From NCBI GenBank assembly GCA_021784265.1, contig JAJXTA010000302.1:1-5016 (forward strand): a DNA stretch of 5,016 nucleotides, written 5' to 3'. Shown piece after piece: positions 1 to 5,016 of this stretch (the first letter of the stretch is position 1; each line of letters begins with the position of its first letter). The translations under genes and the position numbers were made by a program. Source of the stretch: a bacterium. Its GTDB lineage: Bacteria; Verrucomicrobiota; Verrucomicrobiia; Limisphaerales; J093. The notes beneath the pieces were generated by a model. It searched no databases. It was not told where the DNA came from and saw only the letters and a program-made list of their open reading frames with translations.

Positions 1-1259
1 GCTTGGAATTGCAGGAGGAGGTTGTTGGCGGCGGCGCCGCCGTCCACGCGCAATTCGTTGACCGGCAGTCCGGAGTCTTCCTCCATGACCTCGAGCACGT
101 CGGCCACCTGAAAGGCGATGCCCTCGAGGGCGGCGCGCGCCAGGTGAGCGGCGGTGGTGCCGCGGGTCAGGCCGGTAACCGTGCCGCGGGCGTATTGGTC
201 CCAGTGCGGTGCGCCCAGGCCGGCGAAGGCCGGCACCAGGTACACGCCCCCTGAATCCGGGACGCTGGCCGCCAGCGCTTCAATCTGGTCGGCGGACTGG
301 ATCAGGTGCAAGCCGTCCCGCAGCCATTGCACGACGGCGCCGCCGATGAAGACGCTGCCTTCCAAGGCGTAGTGGGTTGCGCCGGCGGTCTGCCAGGCCA
401 CGGTCGTGAGCAAACGATGGCGCGAGGGGAGGGGGTGCGGCCCGATGTTCATCAACATGAAACAACCGGTGCCGTAGGTGTTCTTGGCCAGGCCGCGGGC
501 GAAACAGTTTTGTCCGAACAAGGCGGCCTGTTGATCGCCGGCCAGGCCGGCGATGGGGATGGGGGCGTCGAACAGCCCGGGCGCGGTCACGCCATAGACC
601 TGGCTGGAGGAGGCGAGGGTCGGCAGGACCTCGCGCGGCACCGCCAGGAGCTGGAGGAGTTCCTCGTCCCAGGCGCCGGTCTGGAGGTTGAAAAGCATCG
701 TGCGGGAGGCGTTGCTGGGGTCGGTGAGGTGGAGCTGGCCGGCGGTGAGGTTCCACAAGAGCCAGGTATCGACTGTGCCGAAGGCCAGCTCACCCCGTTG
801 GGCTTGGCCGCGGGCGTTGGGCACCTGGTCCAAGAGCCAACGCAGCTTGCTGCCGGAAAAGTAAGCGTCGGGGACCAAGCCGGTCCGGTCTTGGATGAGC
901 TGGCTGCGGCCTTCCTGCTTGAGCTGGTCGCAGAAGCTGGCGGTGCGGCGGTCCTGCCAGACGATGGCGTTATGGAGGGGCGCCCCGCTACGGCGGTTCC
1001 AGAGGAGCGTGGTTTCGCGTTGATTGGTGATGCCGATGGCCGCCACGTCCCGGGCGCTGACGCCGGCCTTCTTCAGGGCCGCCTGGGCGACCGCCAGTTG
1101 GCTGGACCAGATCTCCAGCGGATCGTGCTCGACCCAACCCGCGCGCGGGAAGAACTGGCGAAACTCCTTCTGGGCCAGCGCGACGATGGCCCCGGCGTGG
1201 TTAAAGACGATGGCGCGCGAGCTGGTGGTGCCTTGGTCCAGGGCCAGGATGACGGACAT
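1..1259 (-). CDS. glpK: Glycerol kinase, C-terminus cut by window edge
   Basis: Cytoplasmic glycerol kinase of the FGGY carbohydrate kinase family: ATP plus glycerol gives sn-glycerol 3-phosphate plus ADP. The ATG at 1257-1259 opens [15 protein letters not shown], the typical N-terminal phosphate-binding start of GlpK. 419 residues are visible, against about 500 for the family, so roughly 80 C-terminal residues lie off the left edge. Motifs seen: NQRET at 79-83 (glycerol-binding Arg81 and Glu82), Tyr133 in DAYFSG, an FGGY signature at 133-145, [12 protein letters not shown] at 238-249 with the catalytic base Asp242, TYGTGCF at 261-267 and [10 protein letters not shown] at 404-413 of the nucleotide site, and the second FGGY signature at 359-379. 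The loop before the catalytic Asp (GLFDAPIPI, 228-236) lacks the Arg used by E. coli GlpK for fructose-1,6-bisphosphate inhibition and the His phosphorylated by HPr in enterococcal enzymes. No good Shine-Dalgarno precedes the ATG. No glpF or glpD is visible beside it. The assignment as glycerol kinase rather than another FGGY kinase is very secure from near-continuous similarity to GlpK. Confidence 0.97.
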   Translation of the reverse strand, partial: MSVILALDQGTTSSRAIVFNHAGAIVALAQKEFRQFFPRAGWVEHDPLEIWSSQLAVAQAALKKAGVSARDVAAIGITNQRETTLLWNRRSGAPLHNAIVWQDRRTASFCDQLKQEGRSQLIQDRTGLVPDAYFSGSKLRWLLDQVPNARGQAQRGELAFGTVDTWLLWNLTAGQLHLTDPSNASRTMLFNLQTGAWDEELLQLLAVPREVLPTLASSSQVYGVTAPGLFDAPIPIAGLAGDQQAALFGQNCFARGLAKNTYGTGCFMLMNIGPHPLPSRHRLLTTVAWQTAGATHYALEGSVFIGGAVVQWLRDGLHLIQSADQIEALAASVPDSGGVYLVPAFAGLGAPHWDQYARGTVTGLTRGTTAAHLARAALEGIAFQVADVLEVMEEDSGLPVNELRVDGGAAANNLLLQFQ

Positions 1260-1308
1260 AAGTTGGACGCAGTTTGACGCGGTGCTGTGATCGGGTCTGT
1301 CGCCGCTC

Positions 1309-1337
1309 CTGTTAACGACCGAGCGTTGGGCTGTCAA
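1309..1337 (-). promoter_or_regulatory. Candidate glpK promoter
   Basis: Read on the minus strand, a perfect consensus -35 box TTGACA lies at 1337-1332. A spacer of 16 or 17 bases leads to TTAACA (1315-1310) or TAACAG (1314-1309), both poor matches to TATAAT. Transcription would start near 1302, giving a leader of roughly 43 bases before the glpK ATG. The position is right for glpK, but the -10 is weak, so the call rests mainly on the -35 box; a promoter dependent on an activator would fit. Confidence 0.3.
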
Positions 1338-1340
1338 GGC

Positions 1341-1358
1341 GTCCCGCGGGCGCGGGAC
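1341..1358. promoter_or_regulatory. 18-base dyad, possible operator
   Basis: GTCCCGCG (1341-1348) and CGCGGGAC (1351-1358) are perfect inverted 8-base arms around a GG centre. The site ends three bases upstream of the candidate glpK -35 box, a typical place for a dimeric regulator, and sits between divergent genes. It could also form a hairpin in RNA, but no T-run follows on either strand, so an intrinsic terminator is unlikely. In GC-rich DNA short GC dyads arise by chance fairly often, so a regulatory role is inference only. Confidence 0.35.
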
Positions 1359-1368
1359 TCCACCCCAG

Positions 1369-1495
1369 GGCGAATGACAAAGTAGCCGCCGGCGTAAAGA
1401 GGCGGAGGCCACAAGGCGGTGCGCGGCACGATTCCGTCTCGTTACGCCGGCGGCTACGACTTCCAGCTATGGTTTTCGGGACTTTGTCACTCGCC
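1369..1495. repeat. Compound inverted repeat, palindromic element
   Basis: Two nested inverted repeats are seen. The inner arms GTAGCCGCCGGCGTAA (1382-1397) and TTACGCCGGCGGCTAC (1442-1457) match perfectly over 16 bases. After one mismatch the stem continues inward, 1399-1407 with 1432-1440, with two G-T pairs, leaving a loop of about 24 bases. The outer arms (1369-1383 and 1481-1495) pair at 14 of 15 positions and share two bases with the inner left arm. The right side carries 23 unpaired bases (1458-1480) with no partner on the left. There is no T-run and no transposase. The shape resembles a small non-autonomous palindromic element (REP- or MITE-like) or a structured RNA in the aminopeptidase leader. 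No clear target-site duplication was found next to the arms. Confidence 0.75.
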
Positions 1496-1559
1496 GTGCT
1501 CCAGCCCGGTGGTATTGCCGCCCGGTAAAACGGCATTGCGCGCGGGGCGGGCCTTGGCT

Positions 1560-1564
1560 AAGAG
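1560..1564 (+). promoter_or_regulatory. Weak ribosome-binding site for the M1 aminopeptidase
   Basis: AAGAG lies seven bases before the GTG at 1572. It is a partial Shine-Dalgarno match, but its spacing is right, and it supports this start over the GTG at 1419. An in-frame TTG at 1554, preceded by GGGGCGG, is the main rival; it would add only six residues to the signal-peptide n-region. Confidence 0.3.
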
Positions 1565-1571
1565 CTGGGCC

Positions 1572-4223
1572 GTGATTGCCACACCTCTCCGCCCGATCCT
1601 CGTGTTTGTCGCTTCCTGGGTGGTTCTGAGCCGCCTTGCCTTCGCCGGGGGCGGCGACCTGCGCCACACCGCTCCCCTGGATTCCCCGGAACACCGCAAG
1701 TACGCGCCGGACCGGCGGGTGGATTTGTCGCACGTCGCCCTGGACCTGACCCCCGACTTTCTGCGCCGGACCATCGGTGGGCAGGCCACCCTCACGTTTC
1801 AGCCCATCGGCGCACCGCTCCGCGAGCTCAAGTTGGACGCGGTGGAGTTGGTGGTCACCAACGTCTCCGCCAGCGAGCCGATCGCGGCTTGGCAGGTGAC
1901 CGACCGGCAGGTGATCGTCACGTTTGCCCAGGCTCAGCCGCCGGGCCGCCAGGTCCAGGTCACCCTCGGCTACCACGCGCAGCCCACCCAGGGCATCTAC
2001 TTCCGCACGCCGGAAATGGGCTATCGGCCGGGAGACACGCATCTGTTCAGCCAGGGCGAGGAGATCGAAGCGCGGCATTGGTATCCTTGTCTGGACGCTC
2101 CCAATCTGAAGTTCACGTCGGAGATCACGTGTCATGTGCCCGCCGGGATGACGGTGTTGTCCAACGGCAAGCTGGTCGCCGCGACGCCGGAAGCCCAGGG
2201 CCGGCTGGTGGCGGTGCATTGGGCGCAGGACCAACCGCAGACGTCCTATCTCGTCGCCTTGGTGGCTGGCTACTTCAAAGGGCTCCAGGCCCAGTATCAT
2301 CAAGTCCCGCTCTCCTTTTACACCCCGCCTTCGGAGTTCGCCGAAGCCACCAATTCGTTTCGTGACACCGCCGACATCATGGGCTTCTACGAGCAGGAGA
2401 TCGGCGTGCCGTACCCGTGGGCCAAATACGCCCAGGTGTGCGTGAACGATTTCGTCGCCGGCGGAATGGAAAACACCTCGCTCACCGTGTTGACGGACCG
2501 GACGCTTTTTCCCGAGGCGACGGAGAACATTCGGTCCAGCCAAGGGTTGGTGGCGCACGAGATGGCGCACCAGTGGTTTGGGGACCTGGTCACGTGCAAG
2601 GATTGGAGCGAAATCTGGCTCAACGAGGGGTTTGCGACCTATTACGCCCACCTTTACGACGAGCACAAGAACGGTCACGACGCCTTTCTCTACGGGATGT
2701 ACAACGATGCCCGGGGCATCTTCCAGCAACCCAACGACCTCCGCTCGATTGTCTATCGCGAATACGACCAGCCGAGCGAGCAATTCAGCTACTTGGCGTA
2801 TCCCAAAGGGGGCTGGGTGTTGCAGATGCTGCGCGCGCAATTGGGCGCCGACCTCTACCGCCAGTGCATCCGGACTTACCTGGACCGTCACCGGTACGGC
2901 AACGTGGTGACCGAGGACCTCAATCAGGTGATCGAGGCGCTCTCCGGGCGTTCGTTCGACCAGTTCTTCGACCAGTGGGTTTACCACGCCCACTACCCCG
3001 AACTGGAGGTCGGCTATTCGTGGGACGAACCGGCCCATCTGGCCCGCCTGGAGGTCAAACAGACTCAAGCCCTGAGCGAGCGGGTGCTGCTCTTCAACTT
3101 CCCGTTGCCGGTGCGCTTTCAGACCCGCACCGGGGCCGTGGACCGGATCATCCGGGTGAAGGAGAAGCAGGAGGAGTTCTTCTTCGCGCTGCCCGAGGCG
3201 CCTACCCAGGTGCGATTGGACCCCGAGCTCAGCGTCCTCGCTAAGATCCGGTTCCAGCCGCCGCCGCCGATGCTGGCCCGGCAACTGGCCGATACGGGCG
3301 ACGTCATGGGCCGGCTGCTGGCCGTGGCGGCACTGGCCGAGCGCCGGGACCAGGAGGCGGTGGGCCGGCTCCGAAGCCGGCTCAACGAGGACCCCTTCTA
3401 CGGCGTGCGCCTCGAGGCCGCCAAAGCCCTGCGCACCATCCACACGGACGAGGCGTTGGAGGCTCTGCTGACCTCCACGGTCCAGCCGGACGCGCGGGTA
3501 CGCCGGGAGGTGTGGGAGGCGTTGCGCGGCTTTTATCGCGCCTCGGTCCTGGCTGCCGCCCGCCCCGCGCTGAAGAGCGAACGCAACCCGGACATCCTGG
3601 CGCAGCTCATCCTCACCCTCGGGGCTTACCCGCAAACGGAGACCCGGGAGACGCTGCTGAAGTATCTGGACTCGACCTCGTTCCGTAACGTGCTCGCCGA
3701 TGCCGCCATCGGTGCCATGCGCGCGGAAGACGACCCCGCCTTTATTGCCCCGCTCCTGGCGACACTCCAACGCAACGAGACAGCCTTCACCTCGTCGGGC
3801 TTCGCCCAGGGGCTGCATTGCCTGGCGTGGTTGGCGCACGATCAGGACAATCGGGAGGCGGTCCGCGAATTCCTCGTCCGCCAGGTGAATAGCAAGAAGG
3901 AGGCCGTTCAGCTTGCCGCAATCCGCGCCCTGGGCGAGTTGGGTGACCCGCGGGCCATCCCGGTGGTGGAGACGTTCACCGGGCTGGCCGCCGACCGGCC
4001 CGAGCGCCAGGCCGCGGAGAAGGCCCTGGTCTCCTTGCGCGAGGCGAAAAAGCCGGCGGCGGAGTGGAACGAGCTGCGCGGGGAAGTGCTCGACCTGGAA
4101 AAGACGACGCGTGAGCTGCGGCAGCAGCTCGAGGCCGTGAAGCAGCAGGTGCGGGCCGCCGGAACGCGGGGACGCGCCACCAAGCGACCACCGCGGTTGA
4201 CGACGCCGCGGGCAGGGGAGTAG
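1572..4223 (+). CDS. Exported M1-family zinc aminopeptidase with HEAT-like repeats and C-terminal coiled coil
   Basis: Predicted gluzincin aminopeptidase that removes N-terminal residues from peptides outside the cytoplasm. From GTG 1572 it is 883 residues. A Sec signal peptide spans 1-25 (Arg in the n-region, core ILVFVASWVVL, cleavage after AFA); there is no lipobox Cys. The N-terminal beta domain covers about 45-240, with Glu163 of QGEEIEAR aligning with the substrate-amine-binding Gln/Glu of M1 enzymes. The catalytic domain, about 245-470, has GGMEN at 297-301, the zinc site HEMAH at 329-333 with third ligand Glu352 (18 residues between His333 and Glu352), and the transition-state Tyr410 in AYPKGGW. 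A beta segment (475-560) and a QPPPP linker (562-566) lead to about six or seven HEAT-like helical pairs (570-821). The tail has a likely coiled coil (831-863) and a basic end. All catalytic residues are present. The gene is divergent from glpK and convergent with ald, so probably monocistronic. Exact substrate preference cannot be read from sequence. Confidence 0.93.
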   Translation: MIATPLRPILVFVASWVVLSRLAFAGGGDLRHTAPLDSPEHRKYAPDRRVDLSHVALDLTPDFLRRTIGGQATLTFQPIGAPLRELKLDAVELVVTNVSASEPIAAWQVTDRQVIVTFAQAQPPGRQVQVTLGYHAQPTQGIYFRTPEMGYRPGDTHLFSQGEEIEARHWYPCLDAPNLKFTSEITCHVPAGMTVLSNGKLVAATPEAQGRLVAVHWAQDQPQTSYLVALVAGYFKGLQAQYHQVPLSFYTPPSEFAEATNSFRDTADIMGFYEQEIGVPYPWAKYAQVCVNDFVAGGMENTSLTVLTDRTLFPEATENIRSSQGLVAHEMAHQWFGDLVTCKDWSEIWLNEGFATYYAHLYDEHKNGHDAFLYGMYNDARGIFQQPNDLRSIVYREYDQPSEQFSYLAYPKGGWVLQMLRAQLGADLYRQCIRTYLDRHRYGNVVTEDLNQVIEALSGRSFDQFFDQWVYHAHYPELEVGYSWDEPAHLARLEVKQTQALSERVLLFNFPLPVRFQTRTGAVDRIIRVKEKQEEFFFALPEAPTQVRLDPELSVLAKIRFQPPPPMLARQLADTGDVMGRLLAVAALAERRDQEAVGRLRSRLNEDPFYGVRLEAAKALRTIHTDEALEALLTSTVQPDARVRREVWEALRGFYRASVLAAARPALKSERNPDILAQLILTLGAYPQTETRETLLKYLDSTSFRNVLADAAIGAMRAEDDPAFIAPLLATLQRNETAFTSSGFAQGLHCLAWLAHDQDNREAVREFLVRQVNSKKEAVQLAAIRALGELGDPRAIPVVETFTGLAADRPERQAAEKALVSLREAKKPAAEWNELRGEVLDLEKTTRELRQQLEAVKQQVRAAGTRGRATKRPPRLTTPRAGE

Positions 4224-4247
4224 CCGGGCGGGGCGCGAGGACGGGGC
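4224..4247. other. Short convergent gap between the M1 gene and ald
   Basis: Only 24 GC-rich bases lie between the TAG of the aminopeptidase (4221-4223) and the TAG of ald (4248-4250, minus strand). No stem-loop followed by a T-run is visible on either strand. Transcripts from the two sides therefore probably overlap, or end by a factor-dependent route. Confidence 0.6.
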
Positions 4248-5016
4248 CTAGACCAGGTCGGCGGCGGGCACGCACGCCAGCCCGTGGGCTGCGGCGACGG
4301 CGGGGCACGTCACCTGACCCCGCACGACATTGAGCCCACCCAGCAGCGCCGGTTGGCGCCGGCAGGCCTCCGCCAAGCCGTGGTCGGCCAACAATTCGAC
4401 AAAGGGAAAGGTGACGTTCGTCAGGGCCTGCGTCGCGGTGCGGGCATAGGCGGCGGGCATGTTGGCCACGCAATAGTGGATCACCCCCTCCTCGACGAAC
4501 ACCGGCTCGTCGTGGGTCGTGGGCCGGGAGGACTCAGCGCAGCCGCCTTGGTCGATGGCGATGTCCACCAGCACGCTCCCGGGGCGCATGCGCCGGACCA
4601 TATCTCGCCGGATCAGCTTGGGGGCGCGAGCCCCGGGCACCAAAACCGCCCCCACCAAGAGATCGACGCAAGGCAGGAGGTCCAGCAGATGTTCTTCGCT
4701 CGAGTAAAGGGTGTGGGCGGTGTGGAGGGTGATGTCCAAGAAGCGCATCCGCTCCAGGTCCACTTCGAGGATCGTCACGTCGGCCCCCAACCCAGTGGCC
4801 ATGCGCGCGGCGTTGATGCCGGAGGCCCCGCCGCCCAGGACCACCACCCGGCCCGGCAATACCCCGGGCACGCCGCCGAGCAGCGTGCCGCTGCCGCCGC
4901 AGTGCTTGGCCAGAAAATAAGCGCCCACAAAGATGGACATCCGGCCCGCGACCTCGCTCATGGGCGCCAGCAGCGGCAGGCGGTGGTTGACCTCGATGGT
5001 TTCGTAGGCCAAACCC
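4248..5016 (-). CDS. ald: Alanine dehydrogenase, N-terminus cut by window edge
   Basis: NAD-dependent alanine dehydrogenase: L-alanine plus NAD+ and water is reversibly turned into pyruvate, ammonium and NADH in the cytoplasm; family members are usually hexamers. 255 C-terminal residues are visible, against about 370 for the family, so some 115 N-terminal residues, including the substrate-binding Arg, Lys and His, lie off the right edge. The reading frame enters from outside (GLAYETIE at the edge matches AYET in other Ald proteins), so the TTG at 5012 is internal. Numbered within the fragment: PMSEVAGRM at 18-26, GGVPGVLPG at 47-55, the Rossmann motif VVVLGGGASGINAA at 57-70, acidic Glu84 at the end of the second strand (ILEVD), GAVLVPGARAPKL at 122-134, VDIAIDQGG at 150-158 with the catalytic Asp155, THDEP at 167-171 and VANMPAA at 183-189. 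The acidic residue at the ribose position favours NAD over NADP. The motifs fit Ald better than the related NAD(P) transhydrogenase alpha subunit, which is longer. Confidence 0.96.
   Translation of the reverse strand, partial: GLAYETIEVNHRLPLLAPMSEVAGRMSIFVGAYFLAKHCGGSGTLLGGVPGVLPGRVVVLGGGASGINAARMATGLGADVTILEVDLERMRFLDITLHTAHTLYSSEEHLLDLLPCVDLLVGAVLVPGARAPKLIRRDMVRRMRPGSVLVDIAIDQGGCAESSRPTTHDEPVFVEEGVIHYCVANMPAAYARTATQALTNVTFPFVELLADHGLAEACRRQPALLGGLNVVRGQVTCPAVAAAHGLACVPAADLV

Larger units (their letters stand above)
1260..1571. other. Divergent intergenic region between glpK and the M1 aminopeptidase gene
   Basis: This 312-base stretch separates two divergently transcribed genes and must hold the promoters for both. 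From left to right it contains the glpK leader, a candidate glpK promoter (1309-1337), an 18-base dyad (1341-1358), and a compound inverted repeat (1369-1495). The remaining bases before 1572 carry only a weak ribosome-binding signal. No convincing sigma-70-type promoter was found for the aminopeptidase gene; TTGTCA at 1484-1489 is close to a -35 box but has no -10 at proper spacing. No believable small gene is seen: ATG at 1469 opens only 19 codons without a ribosome-binding site. Confidence 0.8.

Noticed and set aside
29..46. GC-rich palindrome GGCGGCGCCGCC near the left edge
   Set aside because: It encodes the conserved DGGAAA stretch of GlpK and is explained by codon choice in GC-rich DNA.
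306..1277. 323-codon plus-strand open frame opposite glpK
   Set aside because: The minus strand encodes an uninterrupted glycerol kinase with all its motifs. The plus-strand translation is Gly/Ala-rich and resembles no family.
1382..1457. Intrinsic transcription terminator
   Set aside because: The stem is strong, but no T-run follows it on either strand, and it lies between the 5' ends of divergent genes where a terminator is not expected.
1469..1528. Possible small leader peptide starting at ATG 1469
   Set aside because: Only 19 codons before TAA, no ribosome-binding site, and it overlaps the right arm of the inverted repeat.
2417..3244. 275-codon plus-strand open frame within the aminopeptidase gene, in another frame
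   Set aside because: Arg/Gly/Pro-rich shadow translation typical of GC-rich DNA. The aminopeptidase frame runs through this region without interruption and carries the zinc site.
1467..3839. Very long open frame (790 codons) antisense to the aminopeptidase gene
   Set aside because: It mirrors a GC-rich coding region, its translation has no recognisable domain, and it covers the complete catalytic region of a clear M1 enzyme on the other strand.
5010..5012. TTG at 5012 as the start of ald
   Set aside because: The frame continues to the window edge, and the residues around it align with an internal AYET region of alanine dehydrogenases, so the true start is outside.

Overview
This is a GC-rich bacterial chromosomal window holding three protein-coding genes and one structured intergenic region. 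It starts inside the 3' part of a glycerol kinase gene (glpK, minus strand, C-terminus cut off by the window edge). A 312-base intergenic region separates it from a divergent plus-strand gene for an exported M1-family zinc aminopeptidase with a HEAT-like C-terminal half. After a gap of only 24 bases, that gene converges on a minus-strand alanine dehydrogenase gene (ald) whose N-terminal part lies beyond the right edge. No RNA gene, CRISPR array, transposase or phage gene is visible.

Organism: the sequence alone does not settle it. High GC, a periplasm-directed M1 peptidase fused to a HEAT array, weak Shine-Dalgarno signals and a GC-rich palindromic element between genes would suit Verrucomicrobiota, Planctomycetota or Acidobacteriota. 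I lean weakly to Verrucomicrobiota; this is inference, not a result.

Layout: 1-1259 glpK (-, partial); 1260-1571 divergent intergenic region with a candidate glpK promoter, an 18-base dyad next to its -35 box, and a 127-base compound inverted repeat (1369-1495); 1572-4223 M1-HEAT aminopeptidase (+, GTG start); 4224-4247 convergent gap; 4248-5016 ald (-, partial). The open frame of the aminopeptidase extends upstream to 1419, but that stretch runs through the inverted repeat and gives a protein without a usable signal peptide, so the start is placed at 1572.

The three genes do not form an operon or an obvious pathway. Glycerol kinase feeds glycerol into glycolipid metabolism and glycolysis, the aminopeptidase trims peptides outside the cytoplasm, and alanine dehydrogenase links alanine to pyruvate and ammonium. 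Peptide hydrolysis followed by alanine deamination would be a plausible catabolic link, but the convergent arrangement gives no direct support for co-regulation. I found no convincing undescribed multi-gene system here; the most notable unexplained signal is the compound inverted repeat between glpK and the aminopeptidase gene.
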